Of a stretch of 64,000 nucleotides of DNA, positions 18,304 to 27,803 are shown piece by piece (position 1 is the first letter of the stretch; every line of letters begins with the position of its first letter). Source of the stretch: an uncultured Myxococcales bacterium (GTDB lineage Bacteria > Myxococcota_A > UBA9042); assembly GCA_903896545.1 (NCBI GenBank), contig CAITYF010000159.1:1-64000 (forward strand). Direction: 5' to 3'. The notes below the pieces were generated by a model. It worked only from the letters and a program-made list of their open reading frames with translations, was not told where the DNA came from and made no database searches. Position numbers and translations under genes: made by a program.

Positions 18304-19673
18304 GAGCGACTGCCCTCCGCGCTGCGGTTGCCGTTGATGATGACGCGGGTGTTGCCGGTGCGCACGGGCGCTTCCTTGCGACGGAACCAGCGTGGGAGCG
18401 ATGGCCAGGTCATGTCCACGTCCGGGTTGCCGCCACGGCCAACGTTCAGCAAGATCCCGGCGGCCAGCGCCAGAACGATGATCGACGAACCGCCATAGGA
18501 GACAAACGGCAGCGTCAGTCCCTTGGTCGGCAAAGTGCCCATCACGACGCCAAAGTTCACCGCCGCTTGGGTGCCAAAAAGGATCGTGATACCCGACGCG
18601 AGCAGGCGGCCAAACTCGTCGCGCGCCCGCAGCGCGATGCGCAGACCGCGGCGAATGAAGAAGATGAACGCCAGCGCGATGAGCGCCACGCCGATCAGAC
18701 CGAATTCCTCGGCGATGATCGAGAGCACCCAGTCGGTGTGACACTCTGGCACGAAGCCAAGTTTTTGCTCGGACAGGCCCAGCCCCTTGCCGAACAGTCC
18801 GCCTGCAGCAACCGCCAAGTGTCCGTTGAACCACTGGTAGGATGCGCCGCGGATCATTTCCTGCGGCAGCGCTTCCATGCCCATGACGGAAAGAAGCTGG
18901 TGCAAGTAGGCGTTGATGCGCGCAAAACGCATCGGATTGTGAGCGATGAAGACGCCCAAAGCGGCGACGCCCAGGCCGCCCAGAGCGAGGATGTAGCTGA
19001 AGTTGGTACCTGCAATGAACGTCATCGCAAAGAGCAGAATCGCCAGCACGATGCCGCTGCCCAGGTCGGGCTCTTTCATGAGCAAGGTAAACGCCACCAG
19101 CCACACAAACGCGTGTGGCAAGAAGCCGACCGAGAACTTGTGGGCGTTCTGCCGGGAAATCTGCTTGGTCAGCGCGTGCGCGAGATAGATGACAAACGCC
19201 AGCTTGGCGAGTTCCGCCACCTGAAACGGCCCGAGCCAGCGACGCGAGTTGTTCACCACGCGTCCAAAAATGAGGACGAGCACGAGGCCGACCATCGACA
19301 CGCCGAGCAGCGGGTAGGCGATCTTGCGATAGAGTTGATACGGCGTCCGGATCGCAATGAGCAGCACGAACACGGCAATGCTCAAGTGCGCCATGTGTTT
19401 GTGCAGGAAGTGACCGTCGTCGCCGTTGAAGTTGTGCAGGCCGAGCCACACGGACGCCGAGTACGCCATGATCAGGCCGACCGTCATCAGCCCGACGATG
19501 ATGCTAAACAGCGGCCAGTCCATGCCAACGGGCACGGGCACAAGCGCCGCTTCACCCTTGGGCATCTGCGTCGGTGCTTGAATGCGGGTCTGCTCGGAGA
19601 GCGACGCGTCGTCGCCGTCAAAGCCTTCCAGCAGTTCCAGTTCGTCGTCGCTGGCGATCGCGGTCGGGGCCAT
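18300..19673 (-). CDS. ftsW: SEDS-family glycosyltransferase FtsW
   Basis: Multi-TM SEDS protein; MAYSASV ... RWLGPFQVAELAKLAFVIYLA ... LPTKGLTLPFVSYGGSS. Confidence 0.95.
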   Translation of the reverse strand: MAPTAIASDDELELLEGFDGDDASLSEQTRIQAPTQMPKGEAALVPVPVGMDWPLFSIIVGLMTVGLIMAYSASVWLGLHNFNGDDGHFLHKHMAHLSIAVFVLLIAIRTPYQLYRKIAYPLLGVSMVGLVLVLIFGRVVNNSRRWLGPFQVAELAKLAFVIYLAHALTKQISRQNAHKFSVGFLPHAFVWLVAFTLLMKEPDLGSGIVLAILLFAMTFIAGTNFSYILALGGLGVAALGVFIAHNPMRFARINAYLHQLLSVMGMEALPQEMIRGASYQWFNGHLAVAAGGLFGKGLGLSEQKLGFVPECHTDWVLSIIAEEFGLIGVALIALAFIFFIRRGLRIALRARDEFGRLLASGITILFGTQAAVNFGVVMGTLPTKGLTLPFVSYGGSSIIVLALAAGILLNVGRGGNPDVDMTWPSLPRWFRRKEAPVRTGNTRVIINGNRSAEGSRS

Positions 19674-19676
19674 GAC

Positions 19677-20786
19677 TTACCTCAACTTCAGGCTGGCCAA
19701 CGCGACCAGCGACAACATCACGGAGATGATCCAGAAACGAATGGTGACGCGCGGCTCCGGCCAGCCGAGCTTCTCGAAATGGTGGTGAATGGGCGCCATG
19801 CGCAGGATGCGCTTGCCGGTCCGCTTGAAGTAGAACCGCTGCACCACGACGCTCGCCGCTTCGACGACGAACAGCCCGTTGACGATGAGCGAGAGCAGCT
19901 CGTTCTTGGAGAACACAGCGACCATGCCGAGCGTGCCGCCGACTGCCAGCGCGCCGACGTCGCCCATGAAGACCAGCGCCGGGTAGGTGTTGTACCAAAG
20001 AAAGCCGATGCCGGCGCCAATCACCGACGCCAGCACGATGGTCAGCTCGTGTGCAGCGGGCACTTCAGGTAGCAGCAGGTACTGGGCGACGTCAAAGTGG
20101 CCGAACTTGGCACCGACCAAATAGCACAGCACCGCGAACGTGAACGAGGACACCATGACGGGTCCGATCGCGAGACCGTCCAGACCGTCGGTGAGGTTCA
20201 CTGCGTTCGAGTAACCGGCGACAGTCACGCAGGCAAAGATGGTGTACGCGATGGGGCCGATGTCCCACGCGAAGTGCTTGGCGCTGGCAAAAGGCAGGAA
20301 TAGCCGCGCGTCCGCGAGGTCCTTGCCGAACCAGCCGGTGTATAGCAGACCAAAAACCAGCGCCGTCGTGCCGAATTGCGTGATCAGCTTCTGTTTTTCC
20401 GTGACGCCCTTGGAGTTGCGATCGCGGATCTTCAAGAAGTCGTCGATGAAACCGAGCACGCCAAAGACGAGTGTCACCACGAGGGTCAGCCACACGAAGA
20501 CGTTTTGCAGGTCGCCCCAGAGGAGCACCGACAGGAACATGGACATGAGCAGCAAGATGCCGCCCATCGTCGGGGTGCCTTTCTTGGAAAAGTGCGACTG
20601 CGGGCCGTCATCGCGGACGACCTGGCCGATCTGCTTTTCCTGAAGCAGGCGAATGAACCACGGAAAGAGCCACATCGCGATCATCAGCGCCGTGGCCATC
20701 GCGCCAATCGAGCGGAACGTGACGTAGCGGAACACGTTGAGTGGCCCGAAGTCGCCGCGGAAATGTTGGGACAACCAGAGGAACAC
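19677..20786 (-). CDS. mraY: Phospho-N-acetylmuramoyl-pentapeptide transferase MraY
   Basis: FSKKGTPTMGGILLL, GFIDDFLKI, NAVNLTDGLDGLAIGP, HHHFEKLGWPEPRVTIRFWI. Confidence 0.97.
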   Translation of the reverse strand: MFLWLSQHFRGDFGPLNVFRYVTFRSIGAMATALMIAMWLFPWFIRLLQEKQIGQVVRDDGPQSHFSKKGTPTMGGILLLMSMFLSVLLWGDLQNVFVWLTLVVTLVFGVLGFIDDFLKIRDRNSKGVTEKQKLITQFGTTALVFGLLYTGWFGKDLADARLFLPFASAKHFAWDIGPIAYTIFACVTVAGYSNAVNLTDGLDGLAIGPVMVSSFTFAVLCYLVGAKFGHFDVAQYLLLPEVPAAHELTIVLASVIGAGIGFLWYNTYPALVFMGDVGALAVGGTLGMVAVFSKNELLSLIVNGLFVVEAASVVVQRFYFKRTGKRILRMAPIHHHFEKLGWPEPRVTIRFWIISVMLSLVALASLKLR

Positions 20787-20787
20787 G

Positions 20788-22230
20788 CTAGGACCTCGCA
20801 GCGGCCGCCGGGGCGGAAGCAGAAGGGGAAGTCAGGTCGCGCAGGGCGGCAATCGCGCGCTCCATGCGGGCACCGCGCGAGCCTTTGACCAGCACGGTGC
20901 CTTGTTTGGGCAGTTTCTCAGCCAGAATCATTGCGGCAGCCTGCTGATCCGCGGCCGCGTAGGCGACGAGTCCACCCGCAGCCGCGCCACGCACGTAGTC
21001 ATCGGCAAACGGTCCAACAGCGATGAGCAGGTCCGTGCCGACGTCCGCCGCGTGCTTGCCGACCCGCGCGTGCAGATCGTGCTCGCTCGCACCCAACTCC
21101 AGCATCGAACCGAGAAGCGCCGCGCGTGGCCAAGGCAGGGTGGCCAACGTATCCAGCGCCGTTTCTACCGAACGCGGATTGGCGTTGTAACAGTCCTCCA
21201 GCACCAGCCACGGACCGATGCGCGATGGCAGCATGCGTTGGCCGACCGGCTCGTACCGGCTCATCGCGTGCGCCGCGGCGTGCAAATCCGCGTCTGCCGC
21301 CCACGCCACAGCCAGCGCCGCGAGTGCGTTGTGGGCCAGATGCACGCCCAAGCCCGGGAGGCTCACTGGCACCAGCGTGCCCGCGACGTCGGCCACAAAC
21401 TGCTGGGTCAGCCCATCCACCGTGATCGGCGAGGCCAACTTCACGTCGCCCGCGGTCCTGCCGTAGCGAATCACGCGGCACTTCAGACCGGCGACCACGT
21501 CATGCAGCAGCACTTCGTCGTTTGGCACGACTGCAACGCCGTCGTCCGGCAGCGTCCGCAAGATGTCGGCCTTTTCGCTCGCGATGGCCTCGATCGTACC
21601 CATGCCGAGCAGATGCGCCTCAGACAGCGCCGTAATCACGCCGATCTTCTGGATGCCGATGTGCGCCAGCTGGGCGATCTCGCCCGGCACCGACATGCCC
21701 ATTTCCAGCACCGCGACTTGATGCTCCGCAGTGAGCCGCGCGAGTGTGATCGGCAGGCCGATGCGGTTGTTGAAGTTGCCCGCCGTCCACAGCACGTTGC
21801 CCAGCGGCGAGAGCGCGAGCGCGGTGAGTTCCTTGGTCGTCGTCTTGCCGTTGGAACCCGTGATGCCAATGACCAGCGGCGCGAAGCGCTCGCGATGGTT
21901 GCGCGCCAATTCGCCCAGTTGCAGAAGCGCGTCGTCCACTTCCAGCAGCCACGCGTTGGCCTGCATCGCGTGTTCGACGAATGGCGCGGCTTTGCCAGTC
22001 TGCGCGACGATGCCGACAGCGCCGGCTTGGAGAGCCGCAGCGATGAAGTCAGCGCCGTCAAACGTCTCACCGGGCAGGGCGACAAACAGTGCGCCGGGGG
22101 CCAGCTTGCGGCTGTCCGTGCACAAATCCGTCGTCCAACGCGACGAATCCGCGAGCAAACGCCCGTTCGTCGCGCGCAGCGCAGTCTGTCCGTCAAAGGC
22201 AAAACCGAGAGGTCGCGTCGTCATCGTCAC
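20788..22230 (-). CDS. murF: UDP-MurNAc-tripeptide--D-Ala-D-Ala ligase MurF
   Basis: VIGITGSNGKTTTKELTALAL, NFNNRIGLPITL, EDCYNANPRSVETAL. Confidence 0.95.
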   Translation of the reverse strand: MTMTTRPLGFAFDGQTALRATNGRLLADSSRWTTDLCTDSRKLAPGALFVALPGETFDGADFIAAALQAGAVGIVAQTGKAAPFVEHAMQANAWLLEVDDALLQLGELARNHRERFAPLVIGITGSNGKTTTKELTALALSPLGNVLWTAGNFNNRIGLPITLARLTAEHQVAVLEMGMSVPGEIAQLAHIGIQKIGVITALSEAHLLGMGTIEAIASEKADILRTLPDDGVAVVPNDEVLLHDVVAGLKCRVIRYGRTAGDVKLASPITVDGLTQQFVADVAGTLVPVSLPGLGVHLAHNALAALAVAWAADADLHAAAHAMSRYEPVGQRMLPSRIGPWLVLEDCYNANPRSVETALDTLATLPWPRAALLGSMLELGASEHDLHARVGKHAADVGTDLLIAVGPFADDYVRGAAAGGLVAYAAADQQAAAMILAEKLPKQGTVLVKGSRGARMERAIAALRDLTSPSASAPAAAARS

Positions 22231-23786
22231 ACCCCCACGTGGTTCGGGCGCGTCAGGCCGAGGTAGCGTTCCGCCATCGCCGCGTCGTCAAACGGCCGTT
22301 CTTCCTTGCCGACGATCTGCACGGTCTCGTGGCCCTTGCCGGCGATCACCAGTACGTCGCCTGGACGCAGCACGCCGATCGCGCGCCGAATCGCTTGCTC
22401 GCGATCTTCCTCCACGAGGTAGCCGCAACGCCGCGGACCGCTTTGCAGCTTCGTCAGCGTCGACGGCACAAACCGCTCCAGCTTCTCCGCACCGGTCATC
22501 CGCAGACCTTCTTCGACCGCGGTGAGGATCACTTGCGGATCTTCCGTGCGCGGGTTGTCGCTCGTGGCCACGCACAGGTCGGCCAACCGCGCGGCGACTT
22601 GTCCCATCAGCGGACGCTTGCCCGGATCGCGATCGCCGCCGCAGCCCAGCACCGCGATCAACCGACCCTGCGCGCCGACCAAGGGCCGCAACGTCACCAG
22701 AATCTGCTGCAGCGCGTCCGGCGTGTGCGCGTAGTCGACGAGCACGAGCGCGCCCGTGTGGTTCAGGATCGGCTGGAGGCGCCCGCGCGGCGCTTGGAGC
22801 GTCTGGCAACCGGCAGTCAGCGCTGCGTCCTTGACGCCGAGCGCGCGACACACGAGTAGCGCCGCGGCCAGATTCTCGGCGTTGTGCCGACCGATGAGCG
22901 GCGTCTGCACCGCCAGCGGACGATGCCCTTGACTCGCCAGCACAAACGACAGTCCTTGCGCCGTCAGCTTCAGCTGTTCGACCTGATGTTCCGCCGCACC
23001 GTGGGCGCCCAAACTCCATGCCTGGGCGCGGCCTTGATGCCAAACCTGCGCCGCCGCATCGTCGTCCGCGTTCACAAATGCGTGCGGGGCCTTCAGGTCG
23101 CCGCCAAAAAGCTGCACCTTGGCTGCTGCGTACGCTTCGACAGTGCCGTGGTAGTCCAGGTGGTCGCGGGTCAGATTGGTCCAGATCGTCGCGGCGAACC
23201 GCGTACCGGCGACACGATGCTGGTGCAAGGCGTGCGAGCTCACCTCGATCGCGACGTGTGTGAAGCCTTCATCGCGCAGATCCGCGAGCAATTGCTGCAG
23301 CGTCTCAGCGTCTGGTGTGGTCATGTGCGACGGGCGCGTGCCTTCGGGAGTCCAGATCCCCGTCGTACCAATCGCCGCGGCGCGGAAGCCAGCGGCGGTC
23401 AGCAGCTCCGCGATGAGCACCGTCGTCGTCGTCTTGCCGTTCGTGCCCGTCACGCCGATGACCTGCAGCGTGCGGCTCGGATGCCGGTGCAGCGCGGAGG
23501 CGAGCGCGCCCAATGCCTTGCGGCTGTCCGAAACGTGCAGCACAAGCCCGGCTTCCGTTGTGAATGGCAGATCGGCGATGACCGCAACCGCCCCTGCGGC
23601 CAGCGCCACTGTCGCGTAATCCAGACCGTGGGCGCGCGTACCTGGGACTGCGACGAACACGGAGCCCGGTTGAACACGCCGCGAGTCAGCGGTCACAGCG
23701 CGCACGGCGACGTCGAGGTTGACGTCATCCGCCACCTCCACCCGCACACCGCTCTGCTGCAACAACTCCAGCAAGTTCATCTTCAC
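22227..23786 (-). CDS. murE: UDP-MurNAc-dipeptide--diamino acid ligase MurE
   Basis: VIGVTGTNGKTTTTVLIAELL, TIWTNLTRDHLDYHGTVEAYAAAK, VDYAHTPDALQQIL, TSDNPRTEDPQ. Confidence 0.96.
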   Translation of the reverse strand: MKMNLLELLQQSGVRVEVADDVNLDVAVRAVTADSRRVQPGSVFVAVPGTRAHGLDYATVALAAGAVAVIADLPFTTEAGLVLHVSDSRKALGALASALHRHPSRTLQVIGVTGTNGKTTTTVLIAELLTAAGFRAAAIGTTGIWTPEGTRPSHMTTPDAETLQQLLADLRDEGFTHVAIEVSSHALHQHRVAGTRFAATIWTNLTRDHLDYHGTVEAYAAAKVQLFGGDLKAPHAFVNADDDAAAQVWHQGRAQAWSLGAHGAAEHQVEQLKLTAQGLSFVLASQGHRPLAVQTPLIGRHNAENLAAALLVCRALGVKDAALTAGCQTLQAPRGRLQPILNHTGALVLVDYAHTPDALQQILVTLRPLVGAQGRLIAVLGCGGDRDPGKRPLMGQVAARLADLCVATSDNPRTEDPQVILTAVEEGLRMTGAEKLERFVPSTLTKLQSGPRRCGYLVEEDREQAIRRAIGVLRPGDVLVIAGKGHETVQIVGKEERPFDDAAMAERYLGLTRPNHVGV

Positions 23787-23792
23787 AGGCTC

Positions 23793-26420
23793 CTAGTGTT
23801 TGACCGTGGGCTTGACCGCGTCCGCTGGCTTCGCGGGCACGGGGACTTTGACGGGAACGATCGGCTTATTCGGGGCTGTCGCTTTGACTGGAACCGCCGC
23901 TTTGACTGGAACCGCCGCTTTGGCCGCAGCATTCGCCTTGACCGGCACGATGGGCTGGGCTGGCGCGGTTGGCTGTACCGCGCCGCCTGGGCGGACCGGG
24001 CTTGCCGGTTTCTGGCCGTCCGCGGGCTTCGTCGGGTCAGCGGGCTTCACTTCTTCCGGCGGCGGCGTCGGCGGGCGCGCGTCGGCTACTTCGCTCATCC
24101 GCTTGAACGTCACCTTCACGGCGGTTCCCTTCGCGACGACTTCACCCGCAGCAGGCACTTGTTCGACGCCCACACCGCTTCCGCCTGCAGCCAAATCGAG
24201 CTTCGCGGTCGCCAAGCGCTCGCGCACAACTCGCATCGGCAGCCGCAGCACGTCGGGCACCCGCACCATGCCTTCAGCTACGGGCGTCGCGTCGATATCC
24301 GCGGGCTTCTGCGGGGTAACCGCCGCCATCAGCGTCGCCGCGGTCTTTTGAGCCAGCACTTTTCGCTCCGCGTCTTCCCGTTTGGCCTTCTCCGGATCGT
24401 TGCGATCCAGGTACGGCGCGCCCGGACTCGGCGGAACGCCCAGGTACGGCAGCGTGAACCGCGCGATTTCACGCACGACCGGCGCCGCGACTATGCCGCC
24501 GTAGCGGGCGATCTTGCCGAGTTTCGGGTCGTACTTGGTCGGCGTGTCGATGGCCGCAAAGACCACCAGCCGTGGCTTTTCAACCGGCGTAACGGCGATG
24601 AAACTGCCGACCCAGTGCTTGTCGTCGTAGCCCACGCAGCCGGGCTTGCCTTCCACGTCAAACCACGCTTTTTTCTCGCGGTTGTAGCTGCACGCCTGCG
24701 CTGCCGTGCCGGTCTTGCCGCCAATCGAGTAGTTGGGCAGGCGCGCCGCCGTGCCCGTACCGCCCAAGCTCTGACCGTCGTACAGCGGGATGTTCTTGGG
24801 TTGGCAAACGGACGCCATTGCCTTCACGGTGTCCTGCGCCACGTCCGCGTCAAACACACGCACGTCGGTCTCGTTGGTGACGTATTTCTCAGTCTTGCCC
24901 GTCGCCGTCGTCAGCGCGCGGATCAGCTTGGGACGCCGGTACACACCGCCGTTCGCCAGCGCGCCGTACGCCGCAACGATCTGCAACGGCGTGACGGCGA
25001 TGCCCTGACCAAACGCGATATTGGCGAACTGGACGTTCGGCCACTTGTCCGCCGGCATGGCCAACTGCCCGCCGCCTTCACCGAGGATGCCGAGGTCGAT
25101 CCGCCGACCAAAGCCAAGCTTGGTCAAGTAGTTCCCGAACGTCTGCTTCTGCATTCGCATGACGATCTTGGTCATCGCGATGTTGGACGACACCTGCAGG
25201 CACTGCCACCAGTTGCACTCGCCGTGCGGGTGGTCGTCCTTGATGATCTTGTCGCCGACCAAGACGGGCGAACCGATGCCGATGATCTCCGTCTTGCTCA
25301 GCTTCTTTTCCTGCAGCGCGGAGGCGACAGTGAAGACCTTGAACGTCGAGCCCGGTTCGTACTGGAATTCAACGCCGATGTTGTGCAAGCCGCTGTTGGG
25401 CGCCGTGCCGATGTCGTTCGGGTTGAAGCCCGGATACTGCGCCAGCGCCAGCACTTCACCGCTCTGCACGTCCATCACCACCGCGATGCCATGATGGGCT
25501 TCAAACTCGCGCACCGCCGCTTCCAGGTGGTGTTCGGCGACCGCCTGAACCTTCTCGTCGATGGTCAGCGTCAGGTTCTTGCCGCCAAACACGCTCGGAT
25601 CCGGCGCGCCGTCGATGTAGAGCGGCGTCGCGCTGGAGTCCTTATACGACCACACTTCCACTTCCTGACCGCGCAGGACCTTGTCAAACGAGGCTTCGAT
25701 CGAGCCCGTCGTGTTGTCGCGGCCAACCAGCGGCCCCGCGAGCTCGTTGTTCGGGTAATACCGGATGAAGCGCGGCTCCAGCGTGACGCCCGGCAGCTCG
25801 CCGTCCGCGATCGCTTCCCGAATCCCCTGACTCTGCTTGTCGGTCAGCTTGTGCGCGAGGTAGGCGAACGAAATGCCTTTGTCCGTCGGCTTGCCGTCCT
25901 TGCCAACTTCATGGCGGTTCATCTGGTCGCGGATGTAGGTCTCTTCCTTGCCCGTTGCGCCGAGGATCTTGACGATCTTGTCGGTGATCTTCGTGCGAAA
26001 CGCGATGCCTTCCGCGCTGTCAAAAGGCATCTGCGTCGGCGTCGTGGACACCTTCTTCTTGGCTTCCTTGATGAACGGCGGCAGCACCCAGCGCGGATTG
26101 GCCGAGACCGAATTCGCCGACAAGCTCGTCGCCAGCGTCACGCCATTGCGGTCCTCGATGTCGCCGCGCCGTGTCTCGATCTTGTTCAGCTTCAGCAGGT
26201 TGCCCTTGGCGTACTTCTCCAGCGTCGCCTTGTTCACGACCGTCCAAACAGCCGCGCCGTAGGCAAACACCAGGTACACGCCCAGCAGACCGACGACGAG
26301 TTGCACGCGGCGCTTGGCGCGATCCTGACGTGCCTGCGGCGTCGTGCCAGCGCGATCGATCAGCTGAAACAGCCGAGCGGGCAGCATCTTCCGGGGCAGA
26401 TCGCGCACGTCCGTTGCCAT
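23793..26420 (-). CDS. ftsI: Penicillin-binding protein FtsI/PBP3 with C-terminal PASTA domain and VPVKA-rich tail
   Basis: EPGSTFKVFTVASAL (SxxK), IGGKTGTAA (KTG), PASTA VRVPDVLRLPMRVVRERLATAKLDL...; start MATDVRDL at 26420 overlapping the upstream stop (TGATG). Confidence 0.95.
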   Translation of the reverse strand: MATDVRDLPRKMLPARLFQLIDRAGTTPQARQDRAKRRVQLVVGLLGVYLVFAYGAAVWTVVNKATLEKYAKGNLLKLNKIETRRGDIEDRNGVTLATSLSANSVSANPRWVLPPFIKEAKKKVSTTPTQMPFDSAEGIAFRTKITDKIVKILGATGKEETYIRDQMNRHEVGKDGKPTDKGISFAYLAHKLTDKQSQGIREAIADGELPGVTLEPRFIRYYPNNELAGPLVGRDNTTGSIEASFDKVLRGQEVEVWSYKDSSATPLYIDGAPDPSVFGGKNLTLTIDEKVQAVAEHHLEAAVREFEAHHGIAVVMDVQSGEVLALAQYPGFNPNDIGTAPNSGLHNIGVEFQYEPGSTFKVFTVASALQEKKLSKTEIIGIGSPVLVGDKIIKDDHPHGECNWWQCLQVSSNIAMTKIVMRMQKQTFGNYLTKLGFGRRIDLGILGEGGGQLAMPADKWPNVQFANIAFGQGIAVTPLQIVAAYGALANGGVYRRPKLIRALTTATGKTEKYVTNETDVRVFDADVAQDTVKAMASVCQPKNIPLYDGQSLGGTGTAARLPNYSIGGKTGTAAQACSYNREKKAWFDVEGKPGCVGYDDKHWVGSFIAVTPVEKPRLVVFAAIDTPTKYDPKLGKIARYGGIVAAPVVREIARFTLPYLGVPPSPGAPYLDRNDPEKAKREDAERKVLAQKTAATLMAAVTPQKPADIDATPVAEGMVRVPDVLRLPMRVVRERLATAKLDLAAGGSGVGVEQVPAAGEVVAKGTAVKVTFKRMSEVADARPPTPPPEEVKPADPTKPADGQKPASPVRPGGAVQPTAPAQPIVPVKANAAAKAAVPVKAAVPVKATAPNKPIVPVKVPVPAKPADAVKPTVKH

Positions 26421-27250
26421 CACAATCCCCCAACTTGGCGACTTTCGCTGCCGCCCATGCCTTGCCGTGTCCGGGCTTTGCAGCGCCGTCCCAGCATCGT
26501 GTCGCCGCCCAACTCGGCACATTTGCGAAATTCCGCGTCTGCTTCGGCCATTTGCCCGTCCGCCGAGAGCGCCTCGCCGCGCTGCATGTGCAGGTCTGCG
26601 TAGGTCGGGCAACGGGTCGTCGCCTCCGTCATCTGTTCGACGGCACCCTTGAAGTCGCGCTGTTCCATCGCCAGAAGGCCCAAGTTGCGGTAGCCGTTGC
26701 AGAATTTCGGGTTCAAGAACACCGCGAGTTTCAGGTTCTTGTCGGCCAGCCGCAGGTCGCCCAACCGCAGGTACGCCCAGCCCAAGTTGTTGTAAACGAG
26801 GTAGTGCGTCGTGTAGGTCGGCTCTTTCAAGAGCGGTTCCAGCGTCGCAATCGCGTCCGCCCAGCGCTCCAACTCCAGGTAGGTCACGCCCAGATGGTTC
26901 CGCGCGGGATAGAACTTGGGGCGACTCGCCAGCGCGCGCTTGAAGCTCTCGGCGGCTTCTTCGAGCTGCTTGCGACCAAACTGAATGAAACCGTAGAGGT
27001 AGTTGGAGTCCGCGTGGTCGGCGTCCACTTCCAGCGCTGCCACCAGCTCGCGGATCGACAGGTCGATGTTCTTGGACTCAAAGTAGCCCGCGGCCAGCTT
27101 GTAGTGAAACTCTGCCTTGTCCTCGCGCGCTTTGCGCTCCACTTCCGCCGACGAACAACCCGCCAGGCCCGTCACACCCAACGCGCACGTCGCCAGCACT
27201 GCCAAAAGCAGCCAGCGGGGGCGATGGGGGATGGTGCGCAGGGACAACAT
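26420..27250 (-). CDS. TPR-repeat lipoprotein (PilF/PilW-like) embedded between ftsL and ftsI
   Basis: ALGVTGLAGCSS lipobox; TPRs such as YFESKNIDLSIRELVAALEVDADHADSNYLYGFI and ARNHLGVTYLELERWADAIATLEPLL. Confidence 0.85.
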   Translation of the reverse strand: MLSLRTIPHRPRWLLLAVLATCALGVTGLAGCSSAEVERKAREDKAEFHYKLAAGYFESKNIDLSIRELVAALEVDADHADSNYLYGFIQFGRKQLEEAAESFKRALASRPKFYPARNHLGVTYLELERWADAIATLEPLLKEPTYTTHYLVYNNLGWAYLRLGDLRLADKNLKLAVFLNPKFCNGYRNLGLLAMEQRDFKGAVEQMTEATTRCPTYADLHMQRGEALSADGQMAEADAEFRKCAELGGDTMLGRRCKARTRQGMGGSESRQVGGL

Positions 27251-27252
27251 GG

Positions 27253-27660
27253 TTACTCGACTTCTACTTGTTCATCGGCGCCGGGAACGCGCATGTGGTA
27301 GACCTCATTGGCCTCTTTGCGCAGTTCGTTGGGATTCTTCAGACCTGTCAGGTTCGCTTCCGCGTGGCGGTTCGCCTCGATCTGTTCGCGCAGCGCGTCG
27401 TTGGCGCGCACCAACTCGTACGCCGTGCGGATGCCCGACGACGAGCGCCGAACTTGCAGCACGCCAAGCGTTGCAATCACCATCGCGAGGCCAAGAATCA
27501 CGATCACGCGCCCCCAAAAGAACCGCTCGGAACGCTCGGAGCGCTCCGCGTCGGAGATCGGCCGCCGCTGCCACCACTGCGTCAGGCGCTGGCCATCCAG
27601 CGCGTGATCCAAGGTCTGGCTGCTGGCATGGGCTGGTTTGTCGTGTCGCTCGTTCATCAT
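27253..27660 (-). CDS. ftsL: FtsL-like division protein
   Basis: Small bitopic protein: FFWGRVIVILGLAMVIATLGVLQVRR then coiled-coil ANDALREQIEANRHAEANLTGLKNPNELRKEA; syntenic position between rsmH and ftsI. Confidence 0.75.
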   Translation of the reverse strand: MMNERHDKPAHASSQTLDHALDGQRLTQWWQRRPISDAERSERSERFFWGRVIVILGLAMVIATLGVLQVRRSSSGIRTAYELVRANDALREQIEANRHAEANLTGLKNPNELRKEANEVYHMRVPGADEQVEVE

Positions 27661-27710
27661 GCAATCTCTCTGCGTGCGCTGCCCTTCACTCTGCCTTTTG
27701 GTCTTCACCG

Positions 27711-27779
27711 GTTGACATAACCAGTTGACACTGAAGGCCGTTATGCGACGTCCCCGGGCGTGGTCAACTATTTGTCAAC
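27711..27779. promoter_or_regulatory. Four GTTGAC boxes (two per strand) flanking a 34-nt centre in the rsmH-ftsL gap
   Basis: GTTGAC at 27711-27716 and 27724-27729; GTCAAC at 27763-27768 and 27774-27779. Confidence 0.45.
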
Positions 27780-27803
27780 TTTTTCGCAACACCGCTTCTC
27801 CAC

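Noticed and set aside
22884-26603. 1239-aa plus-strand ORF antisense to murE/ftsI
   Set aside because: Low-complexity R/H/V/D-rich shadow ORF opposite unambiguous MurE and FtsI.
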